DNA from: Nitrospiria bacterium
Lineage (GTDB): Bacteria > Nitrospirota > Nitrospiria > Nitrospirales > UBA8639
Direction of reading: 5' to 3'
Assembly (NCBI GenBank): GCA_030430725.1
Contig: JAUIKP010000136.1
Span: forward strand, 1-8,018
DNA length: 8,018 bases
Part shown: piece after piece, positions 1 to 5,564 of the stretch
How positions within the stretch are numbered: position 1 is the stretch's first letter
How the letters are laid out: each line of letters opens with the position of its first letter
Position numbers and translations under genes: made by a program
The notes under the pieces: model-generated
What the model was told of the DNA's origin: nothing
The model's input: the letters and a program-made list of their open reading frames with translations, nothing else
Databases searched by the model: none

Positions 1-755
1 CATCATGGGCCATTTGCCCTTGAAAATCTTTATTATTCAACCTCCCTGTGTGTATCCGTAAATGATTCTGCTTTGAAAAGAATAGGTCTTTGATGTTTTG
101 GCTTGGAACATACGAATGAGCAAGTCCGTTGCCAACTTCGGTGGTAAGGGTAAGGTCTGCATATTGGGATCACAATTTTTAGAATGCGCTTGTAGAAAGT
201 GAGTTTTAGAGAGCGAAAGAAGTTTTCCAGTGGGGAGAAAGGCAATGGGCAAGAGATTCTTGGGAGTGGAAAGGTATGCCCAGTAGCAAGATTTAGTGAT
301 TAAATTAATGTACTTGCTTTCACTGGCTTTTGGATTAAGCGGTACATGCAATTTTGTAGAACATTCTTTTTAACAGGATAACAATAAGATAACCGATTTT
401 TCAGGAGAGAGATATTGTGGGATTTAGAGCTGGGCGTGCATGAAGGACCGGAACGAACAGATCAAAATAAGAGGATAACGCATCTGTTGGTTTTTTTTTT
501 AGGCGGAGTCCTGTCTCCTTTTGGCCTTTTGTTGCCTTTCCTGAAGGGCTCGGACCGAATTTGCTGGGCTTTTTAAATGGTGGATGGTGGAATAACTGGG
601 ACAAGGGGAAGCGTCAATGCTGGTTTCTTCTTAAACAGCATAGAGTTTTCCATCAGGCACTCGTGGAAAGGAAAAATTGGCCTCATCTTTGGTACGTGCT
701 TCAGATGCTGCTATGTACTGCTGTTCGTGGTTCCGGACTTCATGATCGCGACTCT

Positions 756-773
756 GAAATACCACGGTATTTC
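756..773. repeat. 18-bp perfect palindrome, operator-like
   Basis: GAAATACC and GGTATTTC flank a 2-bp centre (AC). Two 8-bp arms at one fixed spacing would arise by chance about once in 65,000 positions, so it is mildly unusual but not compelling. No gene start lies next to it, so its role is unknown. Confidence 0.4.
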
Positions 774-1047
774 TTCTCGGTAGAGGAGTTTTCTTGTGAT
801 TTCTTGGGTTCATTCCCGACAGAATATTTTTTGAAGCCTAATTGGAGAAGTACTTAGTGAAAAAAAGAGTTTAGAGGAGATCTTTATTTTGAAAAGCCTA
901 TATTCGAAAATTTCGGACCTGTAGAAGCCAAGCAGAAAAAATAAAATTTGAAAAATGCCATGGGTGTTAGACTCTTGAAACGGTGGTCGTACATTCTGTT
1001 CCCCTTCAATTATCTTCTATCTTCTCCGACACGGTTTTTAGGTCAAA

Positions 1048-1102
1048 GGCCTGCTCCACCCTGTTCAGGCTTAGCATTTTTGAGCCTGAACAGGGCAAGG
1101 CC
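1048..1102. repeat. long inverted repeat / stable hairpin
   Basis: The 13-nt arms CCCTGTTCAGGCT (1059-1071) and AGCCTGAACAGGG (1083-1095) are exact reverse complements. The stem extends inward by a G-T wobble and an A-T pair to 15 pairs, leaving a 7-nt loop. Outside it, GGCCT (1048-1052) can pair with AGGCC (1098-1102) across an asymmetric internal loop. There is no T-run after either arm, so a classical intrinsic terminator is unlikely. It could be a dispersed palindromic repeat of REP or MITE type, part of a structured RNA, or a processing site. A 13-bp exact inverted repeat is not expected by chance in 8 kb. Confidence 0.7.
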
Positions 1103-1150
1103 ATTCAACCGCTCTTGTTGGTGTCACAGGGAAGACAAATATAATGCCTC

Positions 1151-1264
1151 TTGAGAAAAATAAACATTTCAAAACAGATTCGTTCGCGCACAAAGTACGG
1201 TTTTGTCCTCATTATTAGTCTGGGAATCCCTTTGGCTGTCTCAGTCCGCATTTTTCTGCCCTAG
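1151..1264 (+). CDS. doubtful 37-aa single-helix membrane peptide
   Basis: A TTG-initiated frame of 37 codons encodes a basic N-terminus (R-K-I ... K-Q-I-R-S-R-T-K) followed by one hydrophobic stretch, which is the charge layout of a small inner-membrane protein. It has no convincing ribosome binding site. After the stop at 1262-1264 another frame continues with hydrophobic codons to about 1348, so this could equally be the frameshifted remnant of a longer membrane protein, or chance. No family is recognised. Confidence 0.15.
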   Translation: MRKINISKQIRSRTKYGFVLIISLGIPLAVSVRIFLP

Positions 1265-1318
1265 CAGCGGTTCCTATCCCAACAGCATTGTTGTCTTGGA
1301 ATCGAAAAGTTCTGATTT

Positions 1319-1573
1319 TTAGCAGTGCCGGCGCAATTGTTTGGTGATCTTCTTTGTGTCCAAAACAGGTTTGGCGGGCCATAGAGTCAGAGAAGCCAGG
1401 AAGATACTTAAAAAGACAAGAAGTAAAAGTGTAGTGGTAGTGTCTGGTCGTTGAATATGGTCAAAATATAAGGTTTGCGCATTCGCCAGAACTTTGTCCG
1501 AAGCAGATACCCCGCCCAAGAGCATCATGGTCATGATGGAACCAATAATCATTCCTCCGAATATTTTCAGCAT
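1319..1573 (-). CDS. small two-helix membrane or exported peptide, unknown function
   Basis: This 84-residue protein is not recognised. An N-terminal hydrophobic segment (about residues 3-23, after a short Lys-containing start) may be a signal peptide or membrane anchor. A polar stretch of about 24-47 follows, then a second hydrophobic helix (about 48-68) and a basic tail with several Lys and Arg. The start is chosen as the ATG at 1573 because AAAAGGAG lies 7 nt upstream. A GTG at 1597 in the same frame would place that site inside the gene and lies almost at the predicted transcription start. A sigma70-like promoter sits directly upstream. It is a single-gene unit as far as can be seen. Confidence 0.6.
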   Translation of the reverse strand: MLKIFGGMIIGSIMTMMLLGGVSASDKVLANAQTLYFDHIQRPDTTTTLLLLVFLSIFLASLTLWPAKPVLDTKKITKQLRRHC

Positions 1574-1580
1574 GAAAGCA

Positions 1581-1588
1581 CTCCTTTT
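1581..1588 (-). promoter_or_regulatory. ribosome binding site fixing the start at 1573
   Basis: AAAAGGAG on the minus strand, 7 nt before the ATG at 1573. It argues against the upstream in-frame GTG at 1597. Confidence 0.7.
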
Positions 1589-1605
1589 GTTAAACACGAA
1601 AGTTA

Positions 1606-1634
1606 ATGAGAAGTTTTTCGATTTCTTAGGTCAA
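1606..1634 (-). promoter_or_regulatory. sigma70-like promoter for the 1319-1573 gene
   Basis: On the minus strand TTGACC (1629-1634) is separated by 17 nt from TCTCAT (1606-1611), matching 5/6 and 4/6 of the consensus. Transcription would start near 1599, giving a leader of about 25 nt with the ribosome binding site in it. A small dyad, TTCCC/GGGAA (1639-1654), lies just upstream of the -35 box. Confidence 0.5.
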
Positions 1635-1676
1635 CTACTTCCCGGTATGGGGAAAAGGTTTTTGTAGGGTGTTCGA

Positions 1677-1692
1677 TTCATCACCTGATGAA
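1677..1692. repeat. 16-bp palindrome upstream of the membrane-peptide promoter
   Basis: TTCATCA and TGATGAA flank a 2-bp centre (CC). It lies about 43 bp upstream of the -35 box at 1629-1634, a position suited to an activator or other dimeric regulator. Chance is not excluded with 7-bp arms. Confidence 0.35.
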
Positions 1693-1842
1693 GAGATATC
1701 GAGAAAAGGGTGAGTAGGGAAATACCGCTAATGGCTTAGCAGTTGAACCCTGAATAGGAAAAGTTAGGGATGAGGAAGGGCTTATTGATTCGAGGGTTTG
1801 GGAAGAGCGCTGTTTTGAAGAAGAGCAACAGATAAACCGGAA

Positions 1843-2211
1843 TTATTGGTCTAATGCCAACTGAACCACGGACAAGAATTGGCTAAAATTGCAGGGTTTA
1901 TCTAGGATCGCAAAAACTCCTGCCTGACGAGCTCGTTGTTTATCCTGTTCGTTGAGATGACCGCTAAGTAAGATAACGGGGATTGGGATGGGATCTTTAT
2001 CGTGCAGTTTGATTTGGTCAATAAAATCTAGACCTGCCAGAACCGGCATTTGATTGTCCGAGATAATCAGGTCCGCCCTGTTGTTGGACAGCCAAGCGAT
2101 GGCTTCTGATCCATTTCCGACCTCAATACATTCTAATTTCTGAGATTCCAGGACCAGGCGAAGGGCTTCCCGAGCATTGAGATCGTCATCTACTAGAAGA
2201 ACTTTTTTCAT
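1843..2211 (-). CDS. stand-alone response regulator receiver (CheY-like)
   Basis: The 122 residues are a single receiver (REC) domain with no output domain. The acidic pocket is formed by D8, D9 and D10 after the first strand, the phosphoacceptor is D52 (context ISDNQMP), the switch Ser is S83 (LLSGH) and the invariant Lys is K105 (LDKP). All catalytic positions are present, so it should accept phosphate from a histidine kinase or histidine phosphotransfer protein and act by protein-protein contact. No kinase is encoded in the window, so the partner is unknown. The ATG at 2211 has only a weak ribosome binding site (GGGAAC just before it). A poor promoter candidate, TGGACA with TAAAAT at 19-nt spacing (2263-2293), lies upstream. 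The family assignment is firm; the pathway is not known. Confidence 0.93.
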   Translation of the reverse strand: MKKVLLVDDDLNAREALRLVLESQKLECIEVGNGSEAIAWLSNNRADLIISDNQMPVLAGLDFIDQIKLHDKDPIPIPVILLSGHLNEQDKQRARQAGVFAILDKPCNFSQFLSVVQLALDQ

Positions 2212-2392
2212 GTTCCCGTTCGCTTGTTCAATCGAATCCTCAAACCCGAATAATTCCCTCTCATTTTAAAAGATCAGAACAACACATTGTCCACCCCCCT
2301 AAGGGACTGGCCGTTAATCCTTGTAACGAAAGCTCCAGGTTTTATCCTCCCCAGGATTTCTATAAAACCAGCGTGTGGATATTTCGTTATTC

Positions 2393-2638
2393 TTATTGAG
2401 AAGAAAGCGGTATGGCCGTGTACCCCTTCGCCTCCAAACACCCTTCCAATGAATAAACTTCTTTGGTTCTTTGAGTGGTTCCTGTTGAGAAGAGGGCTTC
2501 TTCGCAATCAGCTTTATCACGGGAAAAGGTCGCCTGGGAGGTCCCTGGCTTGAACCATTTCACCGGGGCGGAGGCGCAACTCACGGCTGTAAGAATTGCC
2601 AGAAGACCTACGATCACATCTATTTTTAGATACGGCAT
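2393..2638 (-). CDS. small putative lipoprotein with W-x-K-P-G motif
   Basis: This 81-residue protein starts with a short signal sequence ending in a tolerable lipobox (A-V-S-C, Cys21), so it is probably exported and lipid-anchored. The mature part carries W28-F-K-P-G followed by a Phe, then D-K-A-D-C, and near the end C-L-E-A-K-G-Y. From memory, small Gram-negative lipoproteins of unknown function share this order (W-x-K-P-G, F, D-x-x-x-C, later C-x-x-x-G-Y/W). The two mature cysteines may form a disulfide. No strong Shine-Dalgarno precedes the ATG, but a good promoter lies about 25 nt upstream, which separates this gene from the HEAT-repeat gene before it. Its function is unknown. Confidence 0.7.
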   Translation of the reverse strand: MPYLKIDVIVGLLAILTAVSCASAPVKWFKPGTSQATFSRDKADCEEALFSTGTTQRTKEVYSLEGCLEAKGYTAIPLSSQ

Positions 2639-2667
2639 TTTTTTGCTCAGGGAGAAAAAGAAGGCGA

Positions 2668-2696
2668 ATTGTAATGATTTTCTCTCAAGTATTCAA
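2668..2696 (-). promoter_or_regulatory. sigma70-like promoter for the small lipoprotein
   Basis: On the minus strand TTGAAT (2691-2696), a 17-nt spacer and TACAAT (2668-2673) match the consensus 4/6 and 5/6. The predicted transcript begins near 2661, about 23 nt before the ATG at 2638. Confidence 0.5.
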
Positions 2697-2794
2697 TCAA
2701 GTGCAGTGAACATGGAAAAATTTTGACCTATGGGTAGCATTGGCCGGAAATTTGCGGGGAACGAGAAAATAACGCCGAAGAAGTTTTATGGAGC

Positions 2795-3568
2795 TTAAGT
2801 AGCCTGACCAATTTGGACAAGGGCCCATGAGGCCCAAAAATGCACATTGGGAGTCGGGTCGGTTTCCATGGCTTCTTTCAGGGCAAGCACATCCACGCTG
2901 GTTCCCAGTTTGCCTAAACGATACGCGGCTTCTGATCGCACACCCACGCTTGGATCTTGGAGAAGATGGGTGCGTAAAAACTGGAGTCCTCGGGGGTCGC
3001 CTAATTCACCGAGTCCTGCAATTGCGGATTGTCGAGTGAGGGAATCCGGACTTTCCAAAGCTTGAAGGTATACAGAATAGGAAAATGGAAATTCAAAGTG
3101 AGCAAGAGATTGGATAATGGTTCTTTGGGTGTCAATCGTGGAAATAGCGTAGGCTTCGGTTAACACTAGCAATAATTTCTCCTGCACAGTGGTCCGACCC
3201 AAGGCCAATACCACAGCCTGTTTGACTGAGTCGGATGGATCCGTAAGGTGCTGAACCAACGCAACTAAAGCCTTATCTGACAGGGAATCGGCCATCGTTC
3301 CCAAGGCCCACGCGCTTGATTGTCGAACCTGGTCGTCTGGATCCGACAATGCGAGAACAAGGGCTGGAATGCCCTGAGGGTCACCAATTTTCCCAAGTGA
3401 TAAGGCTGCGGTCCGTCTCGTATCAGACTGAGTATCTGTCAGCAGGGGAATGAGTCGTTCGGTGACGGTTTCAGCGGATTCAGGTGGAGATTCAATGACA
3501 CAACCCGTGAGCCCAAAGAAACAAAATGCACCGATAACGACAGTAGAAGGGATGTAGATTGGTAACAA
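2795..3568 (-). CDS. HEAT-repeat lipoprotein
   Basis: This protein of about 257 residues has a hydrophobic leader ending in a clear lipobox, L-T-G-C (Cys23), so the mature protein should be membrane-anchored outside the cytoplasm. The rest consists of HEAT-like (PBS lyase type) helical repeats. Clear copies are about 34-66 (D-T-R-R-T-A-A-L-S-L-G-K-I-G-D), 67-97, 101-128 and 166-225, each with the A-A-x-x-L-G-x-x-G-D type signature. The stretch 129-160 is degenerate. Such repeats normally bind other proteins and have no catalytic residues. It begins 7 nt after the TatA-like gene and is surely co-transcribed. The start is uncertain: TTG at 3568 gives a leader without positive charge, whereas upstream CTG codons at 3583 or 3589, overlapping the tatA end, would add His and Lys. 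No ATG fits. Confidence 0.85.
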   Translation of the reverse strand: MLPIYIPSTVVIGAFCFFGLTGCVIESPPESAETVTERLIPLLTDTQSDTRRTAALSLGKIGDPQGIPALVLALSDPDDQVRQSSAWALGTMADSLSDKALVALVQHLTDPSDSVKQAVVLALGRTTVQEKLLLVLTEAYAISTIDTQRTIIQSLAHFEFPFSYSVYLQALESPDSLTRQSAIAGLGELGDPRGLQFLRTHLLQDPSVGVRSEAAYRLGKLGTSVDVLALKEAMETDPTPNVHFWASWALVQIGQAT

Positions 3569-3575
3569 GAAAGGC

Positions 3576-4364
3576 TTATGCAGATCCAGAAGGTTCTTTG
3601 GGAGTCAGAGGTTCTTTTGCCACTTCTATGGAGTCCTGCATCTCTTTTTCGGCAGACTCAAGCTCGGCTTGAATGGTGCGCATTTGAGGATCAATCGAAT
3701 TTTTAATATCCGCCGCGGCATCCCGGAAGGTTCGTACGGCACTCCCAAGGCCCTCTCCCAATGATTGCATATCTCGTGGAGCTAATCCGGATTGCTGGGA
3801 AGCCTGGGCTTTCATGGCAGCTTGTTGAGCTTGGACGCGGGCCACAGCTTGTTTATTCACAACAGCTGCAGGTCGCTTCAGCACAGGCTTCGCTTGTGCA
3901 TTAGCCGGGAGAGCGGGGTATTGCCTGGAAGCCATAGGAGCTGGTTGCGCTTGCCTATCCTCCATGGACATCGGTGGGGGGGCAGACGGAGTTGTCGTCG
4001 TTTCAGGAGTACCAGAAGTCGCCGCAGATTTAGATGAAGGCTGTACCACCTCCGGTCCCGCTCCCTTGTAAAGTAACGCTGCAGTAGTTCCCGGTGTTTG
4101 TTCAGGACCAGGTTGGAATGGTTGATTTGTTGGGGTGCCTACCGGCGTGGTTGGTTGGGATTGATCCTGTCCTGGTTCTAGCGGTGTGGTTGGTGGTGCC
4201 TCATTGGGATCCACGGGCTGAGGTATATCGGCGACTTCTTTTTTAAAGCCTTTTAAGGCTTTCCCCACACCTTCTCCGATCTGCGGGAGCCGACCTGCCC
4301 CGAAAATAATCAAAATGATCACCAGAATGATCATGAGTTCAGAGAACCCCATGGTTCCGAACAT
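3576..4364 (-). CDS. tatA: TatA/TatB-family protein with long Pro/Gln/Ala tail and a second amphipathic-helix motif
   Basis: Residues 1-47 are a classic TatA/B start: a short periplasmic end, one membrane helix (about 7-21, with E9), the F-G hinge (21-22), then R-L-P-x-I-G-E-G and an amphipathic helix containing G-F-K-K-E. This family forms the protein-conducting part of the twin-arginine translocase. Usual TatA proteins have 60-100 residues; this one has 262. Residues 48-200 are low-complexity Pro, Thr, Gln and Ala. Residues 202-226 (L-G-E-G-L-G ... F-R-D-A-A-A-D-I ... D-P) closely resemble residues 29-53 (I-G-E-G-V-G ... F-K-K-E-V-A-D-I ... D-P), with 11 of 25 identical, followed by a charged helix. 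AAAGGG lies 8 nt before the ATG. No tatC is in the window. TatB-like function is possible. Confidence 0.88.
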   Translation of the reverse strand: MFGTMGFSELMIILVIILIIFGAGRLPQIGEGVGKALKGFKKEVADIPQPVDPNEAPPTTPLEPGQDQSQPTTPVGTPTNQPFQPGPEQTPGTTAALLYKGAGPEVVQPSSKSAATSGTPETTTTPSAPPPMSMEDRQAQPAPMASRQYPALPANAQAKPVLKRPAAVVNKQAVARVQAQQAAMKAQASQQSGLAPRDMQSLGEGLGSAVRTFRDAAADIKNSIDPQMRTIQAELESAEKEMQDSIEVAKEPLTPKEPSGSA

Positions 4365-4415
4365 AGAAAAAACCCTTTCCCTTCAGCTCCCTGTGAAAAT
4401 TGAAGTCTATAAATG

Positions 4416-4445
4416 ACTCTATCTTTCAAGATTGACGAGTGTCAA
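4416..4445 (-). promoter_or_regulatory. sigma70-like promoter for the TatA-HEAT operon
   Basis: On the minus strand a perfect TTGACA (4440-4445), an 18-nt spacer and TAGAGT (4416-4421) lie about 45 nt before the ATG at 4364. The -35 box is one arm of the dyad TTGAC-GAGT-GTCAA (4432-4445), so a dimeric regulator could compete with RNA polymerase here. Confidence 0.5.
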
Positions 4446-4471
4446 CCTAAATGCGGTAGGCTTGGAGCACC

Positions 4472-4499
4472 ATGGCAAAGCCAAGTTTTTGCCTATACT
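4472..4499 (+). promoter_or_regulatory. possible promoter for the 4541-5011 gene
   Basis: ATGGCA (4472-4477), a 16-nt spacer and TATACT (4494-4499) match the consensus 4/6 and 5/6. Transcription would start near 4506, some 35 nt before the ATG at 4541. The region also forms a short dyad, GGCAAA/TTTGCC (4474-4493). If real, it excludes the upstream ATG at 4472 as the start of translation. Confidence 0.35.
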
Positions 4500-4540
4500 T
4501 CATTTTGTGTTATGCCATTGAAAAATCGAGTAGGTTCAGG

Positions 4541-5011
4541 ATGTCGTTACTTTCACCGCCTCAAATCCCTCTTTTTCGGATTACATTGTTTTACGGCCCT
4601 GAAGCCGTTGAGGGTGCCTCAGAATCAGTGCACTGTGTGTTTAATGTCAAAAAACGCAGCTGGAAAGGCGGGGTACAAGTCGAGGTGGTGATGAAAAAGA
4701 GCCAAATAGCCAGGCTCGAAGAAATACTTCAGCATTCGTCATGGTTGGAAGCCGTTCTGATGGGCGTTCCGGTGGAAGACCGAGAAGACTATCAGGAAAA
4801 AAGTCATGATTTATTGGTCCAGTTGCTGTGTTTCTACAAGCTTCATGCCTTTATTCATAAGGGAATCAAGCAGGAGAATATCCAGGTTTCAGGTGATGCG
4901 CTCATTGCGGAGACTGATGAGGTGGTGGCGCGGGAGGCCGAAGAAATCAAGAGGCAGATTGTAATCGAGTTGGATCTGATTGAAACAAAAGAGAACCCTC
5001 AGTCAATATGA
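4541..5011 (+). CDS. hypothetical soluble protein, not recognised
   Basis: This protein of 156 residues from the ATG at 4541 matches no family I recognise. An N-terminal part with alternating hydrophobic residues (about 11-52, including F-R-I-T-L-F-Y-G-P-E and W-K-G-G-V-Q-V-E-V-V) suggests a beta sheet. It is followed by helices (about 53-75 and 86-108) and a long acidic and basic helix (about 125-149, ending in E-T-K). There is no signal peptide or membrane segment. The same frame opens at an ATG at 4472 with GGAG 4 nt before it. Those 23 extra residues (many Cys, Tyr and Phe) look non-coding and overlap a promoter candidate, so the shorter form is preferred. It is transcribed divergently from the TatA operon. 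Confidence 0.65.
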   Translation: MSLLSPPQIPLFRITLFYGPEAVEGASESVHCVFNVKKRSWKGGVQVEVVMKKSQIARLEEILQHSSWLEAVLMGVPVEDREDYQEKSHDLLVQLLCFYKLHAFIHKGIKQENIQVSGDALIAETDEVVAREAEEIKRQIVIELDLIETKENPQSI

Positions 5012-5023
5012 AAGTATCAAATT

Positions 5024-5032
5024 TGCTATAAT
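5024..5032 (+). promoter_or_regulatory. extended -10 promoter for the 5134 gene
   Basis: TGCTATAAT is a perfect extended -10 element (TG-n-TATAAT), and no good -35 box is needed with it. It lies 12 nt after the preceding gene and would give a leader of about 95 nt before the ATG at 5134. Confidence 0.5.
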
Positions 5033-5116
5033 TTTCTTTTTTGTATTTAAAAACAGAAGACTAACCATTCATTCAGGTTTAAAATACTCACAAGAAAGTT
5101 TGCATGACAATTAAAC

Positions 5117-5125
5117 AGGGAGGAG
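5117..5125 (+). promoter_or_regulatory. strong ribosome binding site fixing the start at 5134
   Basis: AGGGAGGAG ends 8 nt before the ATG at 5134, a near-ideal Shine-Dalgarno. It lies inside the frame if the upstream ATG at 5104 is used, so 5104 is unlikely. Confidence 0.75.
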
Positions 5126-5133
5126 AAAGCCTT

Positions 5134-5526
5134 ATGCGCCAATTCAAGGTTTTATGGGGGGGAATGTTAAAAAAAGTAACTGGGGTATGCGTATTGTTGG
5201 CTTTTTCCCTGGTTGTTTGTCTGGGTGCCACAGGGATGAGTCTGGCTGCCGAACAGGAATTATCAAGCCCAACCAATGAGGCGGGCCTTGGTATTGGGAG
5301 TGCGTTGCTCACAGTGGTGTATTTCCCTTGTAAGTTGGCTTATGCCATCTTGGGTGGGATTGTGGGAACCTTTTCCTATGGATTGACGGGTGGTGACCTT
5401 GAAACGGCAAAAGCCGTATGGGAACCGAGTTTCTACGGCACGTATGTCATCACTCCCGATCACCTGAAAGGTAATGAACCCGTTCGATTTATAGGGCTCT
5501 CCGCATACGAGGATCAAGCGTTATAG
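5134..5526 (+). CDS. small exported protein with one hydrophobic helix, unknown function
   Basis: The 130 residues begin with a signal peptide: a basic start with R2, K5, K13 and K14, a hydrophobic core of about 17-34, and a likely cleavage site near S-L-A-A/E-Q at 36-41. The mature part has a hydrophobic, Gly-rich segment (about 52-82, V-V-Y-F-P-C-K-L-A-Y-A-I-L-G-G) and a motif G-G-D-L-E-T-A-K-A-V-W with P-S-F-Y-G-T-Y-V-I-T-P about 10 residues later. I recall similar uncharacterised proteins in Nitrospira and deltaproteobacteria, but not a function. A second in-frame ATG (residue 11) would shorten the leader. The glutamine amidotransferase-like gene starts 38 nt downstream and may be co-transcribed. 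Confidence 0.75.
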   Translation: MRQFKVLWGGMLKKVTGVCVLLAFSLVVCLGATGMSLAAEQELSSPTNEAGLGIGSALLTVVYFPCKLAYAILGGIVGTFSYGLTGGDLETAKAVWEPSFYGTYVITPDHLKGNEPVRFIGLSAYEDQAL

Positions 5527-5564
5527 ACCGAAAGATCACACCCGCCTGAGTTGAATCGACTGGC

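Larger units (their letters stand above)
1..1318. other. gene-poor stretch, no convincing coding gene
   Basis: No open frame here has a recognisable domain, a plausible ribosome binding site and a sensible composition together. The longest frames (about 100 codons on minus at 37-351 and 98 codons on plus at 561-857) are rich in Trp, Cys, His or Pro with no family resemblance and look like chance. What can be seen is a run of ten T at 491-500, an 18-bp palindrome at 756-773, a long hairpin at 1048-1102 and a doubtful 37-codon frame at 1151-1264. The stretch could be decayed sequence, an untranslated RNA locus, or the flank of genes outside the window. I cannot tell which from the sequence alone. 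Confidence 0.6.

Noticed and set aside
37..351. Minus-strand frame of 104 codons
   Set aside because: No Shine-Dalgarno, no domain, no signal or membrane pattern, and an equally open frame overlaps it.
440..560. Riboswitch-like look of the minus-strand sequence (GGC-A-A-C ... GGCC ... CCGCC)
   Set aside because: Compared with the cyclic-di-GMP-I pattern. The core G-A-C-G-C-A-A-A-G-C-C element is absent and no gene follows in the right direction.
561..857. Plus-strand frame of 98 codons
   Set aside because: Starts at TTG without a ribosome binding site and is very rich in Trp and Cys with no family likeness. It overlaps other frames of equal quality.
2314..2520. Out-of-frame minus-strand continuation after the small lipoprotein (aromatic-rich end R-W-F-Y-R-N-P-G)
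   Set aside because: Considered as a frameshifted C-terminus, but the 81-residue lipoprotein already ends after its expected C-x-x-x-G-Y motif and looks complete.
2287..2553. Plus-strand frame of 88 codons opposite the small lipoprotein
   Set aside because: Antisense shadow of the lipoprotein gene, which has a signal peptide, a recognisable motif order and a promoter.
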